From assembly GCF_000253155.1 (NCBI RefSeq), contig NC_015291.1:1645001-1709000 (forward strand): 64,000 nt of DNA, read 5' to 3'. The notes beneath the pieces were generated by a model. The model was not told the origin of the DNA and did not search any database. It saw only the letters and a list, made by a program, of their open reading frames with translations. Each line of letters begins with the position of its first letter. Positions within the stretch are counted from its first letter, which is position 1. The position numbers and the translations under genes are program-made. This document shows positions 10,629 through 20,070 of the stretch, piece after piece. Source of the stretch: Streptococcus oralis Uo5 (GTDB lineage: Bacteria > Bacillota > Bacilli > Lactobacillales > Streptococcaceae).

Positions 10629-12321
10629 GGAACTTCACCCCCAACATCTCATGATTGCTCTTACCAGCTGGTACCATCGGTAAGACCTGTTCCTTACGAG
10701 AAATATCCACCTCGATAAACATGGGCACATCCTCCAGAATGACTTCTAGATCCTTCTCTATCGTCTCTGGATTATCAAATTTATAGTTTTTGATGCCATA
10801 AGCCTGTGCCATCAACTGGAAGTCAGGAAGGGTATCAAAGACTGACTCGGAAGTTCTACCCTCATAGAAGGATTCCTGCCACTGACGAACCATTCCTAGT
10901 GAGTGGTTATTCAACATGACAACCTTAATCGGCACCTTGTAGATGTTTAGGATTGCTAGCTCTTGGTTGGTCATTTGGAAACCACCATCACCGACAAAAA
11001 GGATGACCTCTTTTTCTGGATTGGCAATCTTGGCTCCAATAGCTGCAGGAACTCCGAAGCCCATGGTACCCAAACCACCTGAAGTGACTAACTGACGCTC
11101 ATTTTGGTAAGGATAATACTGAGCTGTCCACATTTGGTGTTGCCCTACGTCTGTGACAACAATGGCATCTCCATTCGTCAACTCACCGATGCGTTCAATA
11201 ACGGCCTGAGGTTGAACCACACGTTCTTTCTTATCATAAGAACGAACTCGATTCTTGTCCTTGGTGACTTTTTCAATCCACTTTTCAGTATTGTTATGAA
11301 CAGTTGGTTCTGCCAGTAGCATCTGCAAGGCTTTCTTAGCATCCCCCACTACAGGAATATCTGCACTGATAATCTTACCAATCTCAGCTGGGTCAATGTC
11401 GATATGAGCAACCTTAGCATTCTTCGCGAAGGTCTTAGGGTTCCCAGTCAAGCGGTCATCGAAACGGCAACCAATACTAATCATAAAGTCCGCTTCCGTC
11501 ATTGCAATGTTGGCTGCGAAAGAACCGTGCATGCCTCCCATCCCTAGGAAGAGCGGATGACTCGTTGCAATGGTTCCTTGCCCCAAAAGACTAGTGACTA
11601 CTGGAATTTGGTAACGTTCAGCAAATTCATTGAGCTCCTTAGAAGCTTCTGCATAGCTGATACCGCCCCCTGCTAACAAAACAGGTTTCTTGGCTTTTGA
11701 CAATTGCTTCAAGATTTTCTTGATTTGCATGTCATTTGGATCAAGTGTCGGTTGGTAACTTGGTAAATTCACCTCCGGCGAATAGATGAAATCTGTCTCT
11801 AGGGCTGATACATCCTTGGGCAAGTCAATCACAACTGGACCTGGACGACCTGTCGTTGCGATATGGACAGCTTCCGTAATGATACGAGGAATATCTGCTG
11901 TCTCACGAACTTGGTAATTGTACTTGGTAATGGGCATGGTAATACCTACGATATCCGCCTCCTGAAAGGCATCCTTCCCAATCCCAGCTCGCGCAACCTG
12001 ACCTGTAAAGACCAAAAGGGGAACGCTATCGCTCATGGCATCTGCAATCCCTGTAATGGCATTTGTTGCTCCCGGCCCACTCGTGACGACGGCAACGCCC
12101 AACTTTCCAGTTGATTTGGCATATCCTTCAGCTTCGTGCAAACAACCTTGCTCATGGCGTCCCAAGATGTGGCGAATACCTTTAAAATTGTATATCGCAT
12201 CATACAAAGGTAAGACCGCACCACCAGGATAACCAAAAATGGTATCAATCCCTAAGTCCCGAAGTGTTTCCAAAACTAGGTCCGACCCCGTCTTAGGAGA
12301 TTCTAAACTGATTTTCTCCAT
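10621..12321 (-). CDS. ilvB: Acetolactate synthase large (catalytic) subunit
   Basis: ThDP-dependent enzyme condensing pyruvate with pyruvate or 2-oxobutanoate, the entry to valine/leucine/isoleucine. The start is the ATG at 12321 (MEKISLESPK), which has AAAGGGGAAC upstream. The longer in-frame extension to 12366 would begin inside the promoter. 566 residues. The catalytic Glu lies in the GYPGGAVLPLYDA...RHEQG region, the FAD-binding domain is central, and the ThDP motif is GDGGFQMTNQELAILNIYKV. It heads the ilvB-ilvN-ilvC operon. Confidence 0.96.
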   Translation of the reverse strand: MEKISLESPKTGSDLVLETLRDLGIDTIFGYPGGAVLPLYDAIYNFKGIRHILGRHEQGCLHEAEGYAKSTGKLGVAVVTSGPGATNAITGIADAMSDSVPLLVFTGQVARAGIGKDAFQEADIVGITMPITKYNYQVRETADIPRIITEAVHIATTGRPGPVVIDLPKDVSALETDFIYSPEVNLPSYQPTLDPNDMQIKKILKQLSKAKKPVLLAGGGISYAEASKELNEFAERYQIPVVTSLLGQGTIATSHPLFLGMGGMHGSFAANIAMTEADFMISIGCRFDDRLTGNPKTFAKNAKVAHIDIDPAEIGKIISADIPVVGDAKKALQMLLAEPTVHNNTEKWIEKVTKDKNRVRSYDKKERVVQPQAVIERIGELTNGDAIVVTDVGQHQMWTAQYYPYQNERQLVTSGGLGTMGFGVPAAIGAKIANPEKEVILFVGDGGFQMTNQELAILNIYKVPIKVVMLNNHSLGMVRQWQESFYEGRTSESVFDTLPDFQLMAQAYGIKNYKFDNPETIEKDLEVILEDVPMFIEVDISRKEQVLPMVPAGKSNHEMLGVKFHA

Positions 12322-12361
12322 TGTTCCCCTTTCTCTTCTCTTAAAAAAATAGCTTGTTACT

Positions 12362-12389
12362 ATCATACCATTTTTTCAAAAATTTTCAA
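12362..12389 (-). promoter_or_regulatory. Promoter of ilvBNC
   Basis: Minus strand TTGAAA (12384-12389), a 16-bp spacer, and extended -10 TGGTATGAT with core 12362-12367. Transcription would start about 35 nt upstream of the ilvB ATG. Confidence 0.7.
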
Positions 12390-12401
12390 GGCAAAAGAGT
12401 C

Positions 12402-12416
12402 AATTTTCTGAATTTT
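12402..12416. promoter_or_regulatory. CodY-like box upstream of ilvB
   Basis: AATTTTCTGAATTTT differs at two positions from the CodY consensus AATTTTCWGAAAATT. It sits just upstream of the -35. Branched-chain amino-acid genes are the classic CodY targets in streptococci. Confidence 0.65.
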
Positions 12417-12596
12417 CTATCTAAAAGTGTATTTATGAATCATTTCCTTATTTTTATTAAGTTATCTACGGAATTAGGAACCTTTATTTATTTTAATTTA
12501 TCAAATTAGAATATTTTCTTTCTTGGTAGAATTAGTATTTTTCTCACTTAACGACCAAATTTGTATACTATATTCAGCAAAAATGAATAGTTAAAG
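12417..12596. other. AT-rich intergenic stretch between ilvB control region and fusA terminator
   Basis: Very AT-rich and non-coding. A TATACT-like element on the plus strand near 12563 has no gene downstream on that strand. I see no T-box or other structured leader here. Confidence 0.5.
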
Positions 12597-12600
12597 ACAA

Positions 12601-12628
12601 AAAAAGGAAGCCACTAAGTGACTTCCTT
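12601..12628 (-). terminator. Terminator of fusA
   Basis: Minus strand stem AAGGAAGtCACT / AGTGgCTTCCTT with a run of seven T immediately after it, just downstream of the fusA stop. Confidence 0.92.
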
Positions 12629-12644
12629 CTAGAGTGAGGACTGA

Positions 12645-14726
12645 TTAGTCTTCACCTTTGTTTTTCTTAATGATTTCTTCTTGTACTGACTTAGGTACAT
12701 CTTCGTAGTGGTCAAATACCATCATGAAGGTACCACGTCCTTGAGATGCAGAACGAAGAACTGTTGCGTAACCGAACATTTCAGCAAGTGGAACGTAAGC
12801 ACGAACGATTTGGCTGTTACCGTGTGCTTCCATACCATCTACACGTCCACGACGAGCAGTTACGTGACCCATAACATCACCAAGGTTTTCTTCTGGAACA
12901 GTGATGGTTACAAGCATCATTGGCTCAAGGATAGCTGGTTGTGCTGATTTAGCAGCTTCTTTAAGGGCAAGTGAAGCCGCGATCTTGAAGGCTGTTTCAG
13001 ATGAGTCGACATCGTGGTATGAACCGTCGTAAAGCTTAGCTTTAACGTCAACCATTGGGTAACCTGCAAGAACACCGTTAGCCATAGATTCTACCAAACC
13101 TTTTTCAACCGCTGGGATAAATTCACGAGGAACCACACCACCGACGATTGCGTTTTCGAATTCGAATCCTTTACCTTCTTCGTTTGGACTAAACTCAATC
13201 CATACATCACCAAATTGACCTTTACCACCAGACTGACGTTTGAAGAATCCACGTGCTTGAGTAGAAGCGCGGAATGTTTCACGGTAAGATACTTGAGGAG
13301 CACCTACGTTCGCTTCAACTTTGAACTCACGACGCATACGGTCAACAAGGACGTCAAGGTGAAGTTCACCCATACCTGAGATAACTGTTTCACCAGTTTC
13401 AACGTTTGTTTCAACGCGGAATGTTGGATCTTCTTCAGCCAATTTTTGAAGTGCGATACCCATCTTATCTTGGTCAGCTTTAGATTTTGGCTCAACCATC
13501 AACTGGATAACTGGTTCTGGAACGTGGATTGACTCAAGGATGATTTTAGCTTTTTCATCTGTCAATGAATCACCAGTAGTTGTATCCTTCAAACCAATAG
13601 CAGCTGCAATATCACCAGCATAAACGGTTTCGATTTCTTGACGACTATTGGCATGCAATTGCACAAGACGTCCGATACGTTCACGTTTACCTTTAGAAGT
13701 GTTCATTACGTAAGAACCTGATTGAAGAACACCTGAGTATACACGGAAGAATGTCAAACGACCTACAAATGGGTCTGTTGCAATCTTGAAAGCAAGAGCT
13801 GCGAATGGCTCTTCGTCAGATGCTGGACGAGTTTCTTCTTCGTCTGTATCTGGGTTGATACCTTTGATTGCTGGGATGTCAAGTGGGCTTGGAAGGTAAT
13901 CGATAACCGCATCAAGCATCAATTGAACACCCTTGTTCTTGAAGGCAGAACCACACAATACTGGGAAGAATTCAACGTTGATAGTTGCTTTACGGATAGC
14001 AACTTTCAATTCTTCGTTAGTGATTTCTTCACCTTCAAGGTATTTCATCATCAAGTCTTCATCAGTTTCAGCAACTGCTTCAACCAATTTTTCACGGTAT
14101 TCTTGAGCTTGGTCAAGGTATTCAGCTGGAATATCTTCTTCAAGGATATCTGTACCAAGGTCGTTAGTATAGATTTCAGCTTTCATCTTGATCAAGTCGA
14201 TGATACCGCGGAAGTCATCTTCAGCACCGATTGGCAATTGGATTGGGTGTGCGTTTGCTTGAAGACGGTCGTGAAGTGTGCTTACTGAGTAAAGGAAGTC
14301 AGCACCGATTTTGTCCATTTTGTTAGCAAATACGATACGTGGAACTCCGTACTCAGTTGCTTGACGCCAAACTGTTTCAGTTTGAGGCTCAACACCTGAT
14401 TGTGAGTCAAGAACAGTAACCGCACCGTCCAATACACGAAGAGAACGTTGTACTTCGATTGTGAAGTCCACGTGTCCTGGTGTGTCGATGATGTTTACGC
14501 GGTGGTTGTTCCATTGAGCTGTTGTCGCAGCAGATGTGATAGTGATACCACGTTCTTGCTCTTGCTCCATCCAGTCCATTTGTGACGCACCTTCGTGAGT
14601 TTCACCGATTTTGTGGATTTTACCAGTGTAGTAAAGAATACGCTCAGTAGTTGTTGTTTTACCGGCATCGACGTGAGCCATGATACCGATATTACGAGTT
14701 TTTTCAAGTGAAAATTCGCGTGCCAT
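12645..14726 (-). CDS. fusA: Translation elongation factor G
   Basis: 693-residue ribosomal translocase GTPase. G1 [13 protein letters not shown] (about residue 17), switch [10 protein letters not shown], and NKMD are present, followed by domains II-V (for example [16 protein letters not shown] and [15 protein letters not shown]). It is the last gene of the rpsL-rpsG-fusA cluster but lies 287 bp from rpsG. It is preceded by a hairpin terminator and a good extended -10, so it is probably transcribed at least partly on its own. Confidence 0.98.
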   Translation of the reverse strand: MAREFSLEKTRNIGIMAHVDAGKTTTTERILYYTGKIHKIGETHEGASQMDWMEQEQERGITITSAATTAQWNNHRVNIIDTPGHVDFTIEVQRSLRVLDGAVTVLDSQSGVEPQTETVWRQATEYGVPRIVFANKMDKIGADFLYSVSTLHDRLQANAHPIQLPIGAEDDFRGIIDLIKMKAEIYTNDLGTDILEEDIPAEYLDQAQEYREKLVEAVAETDEDLMMKYLEGEEITNEELKVAIRKATINVEFFPVLCGSAFKNKGVQLMLDAVIDYLPSPLDIPAIKGINPDTDEEETRPASDEEPFAALAFKIATDPFVGRLTFFRVYSGVLQSGSYVMNTSKGKRERIGRLVQLHANSRQEIETVYAGDIAAAIGLKDTTTGDSLTDEKAKIILESIHVPEPVIQLMVEPKSKADQDKMGIALQKLAEEDPTFRVETNVETGETVISGMGELHLDVLVDRMRREFKVEANVGAPQVSYRETFRASTQARGFFKRQSGGKGQFGDVWIEFSPNEEGKGFEFENAIVGGVVPREFIPAVEKGLVESMANGVLAGYPMVDVKAKLYDGSYHDVDSSETAFKIAASLALKEAAKSAQPAILEPMMLVTITVPEENLGDVMGHVTARRGRVDGMEAHGNSQIVRAYVPLAEMFGYATVLRSASQGRGTFMMVFDHYEDVPKSVQEEIIKKNKGED

Positions 14727-14763
14727 GAGGTTTGTTTCTCCTATTTATTTTAATTTCTATTCT

Positions 14764-14772
14764 ATTATAACA
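14764..14772 (-). promoter_or_regulatory. Extended -10 promoter of fusA
   Basis: Minus strand TGTTATAAT (core TATAAT 14764-14769) lies about 37 bp upstream of the fusA ATG and directly downstream of the rpsG terminator. The -35 region is poor, as expected for an extended -10 promoter. Confidence 0.6.
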
Positions 14773-14783
14773 CGATTTTAATA

Positions 14784-14810
14784 AAAACGGATAGGCAGGA
14801 CCTACCCGTT
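14784..14810 (-). terminator. Terminator-like hairpin between rpsG and fusA
   Basis: Minus strand ACGGGTAGG (5-nt loop) CCTATCCGT with one G-U pair, followed by TTTTATT. It would separate rpsL-rpsG from fusA or act as a partial terminator. Confidence 0.75.
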
Positions 14811-14857
14811 CTCAATGTTTATCTTGTTTTTGTTGGTTTCAACTTGTAGATAAGTTG

Positions 14858-14923
14858 AATTGAACTCGGGCTAAAAGCTCAAGTTAACTGATTTGAACTC
14901 AATTGAACTCGGGCTAAAAGCTC
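14858..14923. repeat. Two 23-bp direct repeats in the rpsG-fusA gap
   Basis: The same 23-bp unit (starting AATTGAACTCGGGC, ending AAAGCTC) occurs at 14858-14880 and 14901-14923, 43 bp apart. A further ATTTGAACTC fragment lies between them. No ORF or known repeat family explains it. Confidence 0.85.
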
Positions 14924-15013
14924 GGAAAATAGATAAGCTTTCCTAGAATCTTTGATTCTACGTCAAGCTTCCTAATTTTCAGTCGCTTTTTTAACGCCCT
15001 TAGTATCTTATTC

Positions 15014-15484
15014 TTACCAACGGAAGTGTGCGAAGGCACGGTTAGCTTCAGCCATACGGTGAGTGTCTTCACGTTTCTTAACTGCTGCACCAGTGTTGTT
15101 CGCAGCATCCAAGATTTCTTTTGCAAGACGGTCTTGCATTGTGTGTTCACCACGAAGGCGAGCGATGGTTACCAACCAACGAAGTCCAAGTGTTGTACGA
15201 CGTTCTGGACGAACTTCAACTGGGACTTGGTAGTTAGATCCACCAACACGACGTGCACGTACTTCAAGTACAGGCATGATGTTTTCCATAGCTGTTTCAA
15301 ATACTTCAAGTGCATCGTTTCCAGTAGCTTCTTTGATTTGCTCAAAAGCACCGTAAACGATTGAAGCAGCTGTACCACGTTTACCATCAAGCATAACGCG
15401 GTTGATAAGACGAGTAACTAGTTGTGAATTGTAAAGCGGATCTGGCAATACGTCACGTTTTGGAGCTCTATTTTTACGACTCAT
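15014..15484 (-). CDS. rpsG: 30S ribosomal protein S7
   Basis: 156-residue primary 16S rRNA-binding protein that nucleates assembly of the 30S head. Typical features are the N-terminal [19 protein letters not shown], the basic [20 protein letters not shown] loop, and C-terminal [19 protein letters not shown]. It follows rpsL by 19 bp in one transcript. Confidence 0.98.
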
Positions 15485-15503
15485 TTCTCTTTATCCCCTT
15501 TCC

Positions 15504-15917
15504 TTATGCTTTTGGACGTTTAGTACCGTATTTAGAACGGCCTTGTTTACGATCGTTAACACCTGCAGTATCAAGTGCACCACGGACGATATGGTAACGT
15601 ACCCCTGGAAGGTCTTTTACACGTCCACCACGAAGAAGCACCACGCTGTGCTCTTGCAAGTTGTGTCCGATACCTGGGATGTAGGCAGTAACTTCGATAA
15701 GGTTGCTCAAACGTACACGAGCGAATTTACGAAGGGCAGAGTTAGGTTTTTTAGGTGTCATTGTTCCCACACGAGTTGCAACACCACGTTTTTGTGGTGA
15801 AGAAACGTTTGTTTGAACTTTTTTATGACTGTTGTAACCAACGTTCAAAGCTGGTGATTTAGATTTTTCTACTTTTGATTTACGCGGTTTGCGAACCAAT
15901 TGGTTAATTGTAGGCAT
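15504..15917 (-). CDS. rpsL: 30S ribosomal protein S12
   Basis: 137-residue decoding-centre protein. [13 protein letters not shown] starts it. The loop [11 protein letters not shown] has Lys56, and the second loop is [13 protein letters not shown]. Both streptomycin-relevant loops read as wild type, so no ribosomal streptomycin resistance is predicted. First gene of the str cluster, 130 nt downstream of a strong promoter. Confidence 0.98.
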   Translation of the reverse strand: MPTINQLVRKPRKSKVEKSKSPALNVGYNSHKKVQTNVSSPQKRGVATRVGTMTPKKPNSALRKFARVRLSNLIEVTAYIPGIGHNLQEHSVVLLRGGRVKDLPGVRYHIVRGALDTAGVNDRKQGRSKYGTKRPKA

Positions 15918-16046
15918 CTACATTCTCCTGTGTTTTTTTATTTTTGGTGATGATACACTTGGTGACAGCTACCATCTGTGTGTACTTTTGCAACATTTGT
16001 CAGCACGTCCCTGTACACTTTTGAGAGACCAAAAGTAAAAAGTACC
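15918..16046 (-). promoter_or_regulatory. rpsL 5' leader, about 130 nt
   Basis: Transcribed leader between the mapped-by-eye start site (about 16047) and rpsL. It contains AAGTGTAC and, about 30 nt later, AAGTACAC, which can pair imperfectly, plus GGTAGCTGTCACC, which can form a small stem. It could be a ribosomal-protein autoregulatory leader. I do not recognise a named class. Confidence 0.35.
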
Positions 16047-16053
16047 GTCTATT

Positions 16054-16083
16054 ATTGTAACACAATTTTTCCTTCATTGTCAA
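16054..16083 (-). promoter_or_regulatory. Promoter of rpsL-rpsG
   Basis: Minus strand TTGACA (16078-16083), an 18-bp spacer, and TACAAT (16054-16059) preceded by TGT (extended -10). Confidence 0.88.
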
Positions 16084-16150
16084 GATATTTTTCATTTTTA
16101 TTCTGATCTTTTAACTCTTTGACACTAGTTCTAACCGCTTTTCTAAACCA

Positions 16151-16173
16151 AAAAAGGAGGCGATTTGCCTCCT
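16151..16173 (-). terminator. Terminator of the ABC/two-component operon
   Basis: Minus strand AGGAGGC (5-nt loop) GCCTCCT followed by TTTTT, about 60 bp after the response-regulator stop. Confidence 0.85.
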
Positions 16174-16235
16174 ACATTTTAGTATGGATTTCTTTCAACT
16201 CAAGCTATTGTTTTGGAATTTTTTAACCCTTCTTA

Positions 16236-17934
<1,699 letters not shown>

Positions 17935-17938
17935 AGAT

Positions 17939-18673
17939 TTATTTTACCTCAATCCTTTTTTTCAGCTGGATTACCAGTACACCAAAGAAAACTGTATAGC
18001 CTAGCACAACCAAGGCAGCAAGAATATTAAATTCATGGTGTTCCAAATAAGTAGAGACGACCTGCATCAGTTGATAGGTTGGAGTCAGCTTTCCAATAGA
18101 TTGGAGCCATTCTGGGAAGGAATCCAAGGGGAACCACAGTCCACCTAGAACAGCCAAAGCAATATAGGCAATATTTCCAACAACCGTCATCAGTTGAGCA
18201 CTGGGTAGCAAGCTCACCAAGACCCCCATGCTGATAAAGACCACGCTTCCGATCAGCAAAATAGCACCAATTACCATCCAGTCAAGCCAAGGCAGAGTCA
18301 CTCCACGGACAAAATGACCAACTGAAAAGACAACTGTAATTGATAACAAGAAAGTCAGTAGGGTACTGAACAGTTTTGATACATAATATTCTACCATAGA
18401 TACGGGAGAATGTTGAATCAATTTTTGCCAGTTGTTTGTCTTATCAGACTCGAGTGTGCTTGGGATACTGAAAAAAGCACTTGACATGATACTAAAGAGC
18501 GTCATGGCAAAAAGATAGGCTTGAAGAGCAATTTCTGGAATATCTGACCCTGACATCATACCAGAAAAGATAAGGTAAAACACACTTGGAAGTCCGATGG
18601 ATAGCAAATAGTAGACGGCTTGCCGTTTCATCAGAATGATTTCCACTTTCATGAGACTTGTCATATTTTTCAT
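17939..18673 (-). CDS. ABC-2 type transporter permease
   Basis: About 244 residues with six predicted membrane helices, typical of ABC-2 permeases of LinearmycinR/DrrB type. The start is chosen at 18673 (MKNMTSLMKVEII), 7 nt from AAGGAG. Two further ATG/TTG codons (18676, 18679) are possible. It pairs with the ATPase 12 bp upstream and is followed by the kinase after 4 bp, so transporter and sensor are made together. Confidence 0.9.
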   Translation of the reverse strand: MKNMTSLMKVEIILMKRQAVYYLLSIGLPSVFYLIFSGMMSGSDIPEIALQAYLFAMTLFSIMSSAFFSIPSTLESDKTNNWQKLIQHSPVSMVEYYVSKLFSTLLTFLLSITVVFSVGHFVRGVTLPWLDWMVIGAILLIGSVVFISMGVLVSLLPSAQLMTVVGNIAYIALAVLGGLWFPLDSFPEWLQSIGKLTPTYQLMQVVSTYLEHHEFNILAALVVLGYTVFFGVLVIQLKKRIEVK

Positions 18674-18685
18674 CATCAATCTCCT

Positions 18686-19561
18686 TTAATCTTGAGTCGT
18701 TTCGAAGATACTGTCTAAGAGAGTTCGATTGCGAACTTCAATTTCTTCGATCATGCAGCCCTGTTCTTGCAAGACTTTCCATACCTGGCTGGCTTCTTTG
18801 GTTGTGAAGGAAAGAGCATTTTGCTTGATTTCAAGCCCTTGAATCTGGTCCAAAGTGCTGATAACTTCCTGATAAGTTAGTGGTACCGTAAAATGTTTTT
18901 CTTGTTCTTCACCACGCATGGCATAAGGTGTCGTATCCCGGATCAATTCACCCTTGTGGAGGACCAAAATGCGGTCAGCCGTATGTTCTACCTCTTCGAT
19001 ATAGTGAGAAGAGTAGACAATGGTGACACCATTTTTCTTTAACTGATTGACAATTTCCCAAAAATGCTGACGTGTCGAGGTATCCATGGCAGCAGTTGGT
19101 TCGTCCAAAAATAGAATTTTCGGACGACCTATTAGTGCCAACACGAAAGAGAACAAACGTTTTTGCCCACCAGACAACTTGCCCGCTAGCTGATTTTTCT
19201 GTTTGTCCGAAAATCTCAGCAAGTCATCAATTTCTTGATTGGAGAGACTGTTTGGATAGATTGATTGAAAGAAGGATAAGAGTTCTTTCACTTTCAAGTC
19301 TTGAACCACCGTATTTTCTTGAGGTAAGATAGAAATAAGCTGCTTTAATCGAGGATCTGTTGGTGCAAAGCCTTGAATAGCTATCTGACCTGAGCTCACG
19401 AACTTGTCGCCCAAGAGGCAATCAATCAAGGTCGTCTTACCTGCTCCGTTAGGTCCGATCAAGGCGACACATTCTCCGTCATTGATTTCAAAAGAGATGT
19501 TCCGCAAGATCTCCTTGTCTTTTATTTTCTTACTCAATTTCTCAACTTTAATCACAGTCAT
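18686..19561 (-). CDS. ABC transporter ATPase (DrrA/CcmA class)
   Basis: 291 residues. Walker A GPNGAGKTT, Q-loop LPQENTV, signature LSGGQKRLF, Walker B ILFLDEPTAAMD and the H-loop SSHYIEE are intact. A C-terminal extension of about 80 residues is typical of drug/lantibiotic exporters (TLDQIQGLEIKQNALSFTTK). Its start overlaps the upstream 64-residue membrane protein by 14 bp. Confidence 0.93.
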   Translation of the reverse strand: MTVIKVEKLSKKIKDKEILRNISFEINDGECVALIGPNGAGKTTLIDCLLGDKFVSSGQIAIQGFAPTDPRLKQLISILPQENTVVQDLKVKELLSFFQSIYPNSLSNQEIDDLLRFSDKQKNQLAGKLSGGQKRLFSFVLALIGRPKILFLDEPTAAMDTSTRQHFWEIVNQLKKNGVTIVYSSHYIEEVEHTADRILVLHKGELIRDTTPYAMRGEEQEKHFTVPLTYQEVISTLDQIQGLEIKQNALSFTTKEASQVWKVLQEQGCMIEEIEVRNRTLLDSIFETTQD

Positions 19562-19742
19562 GAGATTCTCCTTTCAACCACTTCATTCCCATAGGGAACA
19601 CAACGAAAATCATAAATCCGAAACCCCAAGCACCACGAATAAATTGGCGAAGCACGGTTTGGTCAAACCAACCAGTAAATATTTCCACTAACCATACCAA
19701 GAGTGACAGGCCGATAAAGAAATAGATGATTGCTTTTTTCAT
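19548..19742 (-). CDS. Small two-helix membrane protein at head of ABC/TCS operon
   Basis: 64 residues: MKKAIIYFFIGLSLLVWLVE forms helix 1, and IRGAWGFGFMIFVVFPMGM helix 2, with a charged tail ending ESHDCD. It overlaps the ATPase start by 14 bp and the preceding small gene by 4 bp, so it is firmly part of the operon. I recognise no family. Plausible roles are an accessory subunit or sensor partner for the transporter/kinase. Confidence 0.75.
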   Translation of the reverse strand: MKKAIIYFFIGLSLLVWLVEIFTGWFDQTVLRQFIRGAWGFGFMIFVVFPMGMKWLKGESHDCD

Positions 19743-19930
19743 TCCTCAAACTCCTTTTTCACATCTCTGACTAATTTCAAACCTTCTCTGACAAGCCAAG
19801 ACATCATTCCAAAGCCAGCAAAGAGTTCCCAAGGAAAATGATAGAAACCCTCGTCCAATCCTGAAAACATGAGATAAGTCATAACTCCTGCTGCTACTAA
19901 ACTCACTGCGACAATCATTTTATTTTTCAT
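19739..19930 (-). CDS. Small two-helix membrane protein, first gene of ABC/TCS operon
   Basis: 63 residues from the ATG at 19930 (MKNKMIVAVSLVAAGV...), which has GGAGG 8 nt upstream. The longer reading to 19957 would start inside the -10 element. Two hydrophobic segments (about 4-22 and 32-46) are joined by an aromatic loop (DEGFYHFPWELF), with a basic/acidic cytoplasmic tail. It overlaps the next gene by 4 bp. Function unknown. Confidence 0.75.
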   Translation of the reverse strand: MKNKMIVAVSLVAAGVMTYLMFSGLDEGFYHFPWELFAGFGMMSWLVREGLKLVRDVKKEFEE

Positions 19931-19956
19931 TTCTTCTTCCTCCATTTCATACTTCA

Positions 19957-19962
19957 ATTATA
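19957..19962 (-). promoter_or_regulatory. -10 element of the ABC/TCS operon
   Basis: Minus strand TATAAT with no recognisable -35, consistent with an activator-dependent promoter served by the palindrome about 55 bp upstream. Confidence 0.6.
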
Positions 19963-20006
19963 GTCTTTTGAATTTGGCGGAGCTAGATGCTTCTGTCACT
20001 AGGAAA

Positions 20007-20022
20007 TATGACAAATGTCATA
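20007..20022. promoter_or_regulatory. Perfect palindromic operator, probable response-regulator site
   Basis: TATGACAAATGTCATA: two perfect 7-bp arms around a 2-bp centre, centred about 65 bp upstream of the presumed start site. A TGTCAC half-site lies nearby at 19994. TGACA-N2-TGTCA palindromes are typical of NarL-type regulators, so autoregulation by the operon's own regulator is the simplest reading (inference). Confidence 0.7.
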
Positions 20023-20058
20023 AAAAAAAGAAAGCTGTAAAATCAACTTTCTTTTTTA
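20023..20058 (-). terminator. Terminator of fakA
   Basis: Minus strand AAAGAAAG...CTTTCTTTT hairpin followed by a T-run, just after the fakA stop and abutting the operator of the neighbouring operon. Confidence 0.7.
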
Positions 20059-20070
20059 TCTATTAAATTT

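Noticed and set aside
12417..12596. T-box or other amino-acid leader upstream of ilvB
   Set aside because: The promoter maps about 35 nt from the ATG, leaving no room, and no T-box core sequence (TGGNACCGCG) is present.
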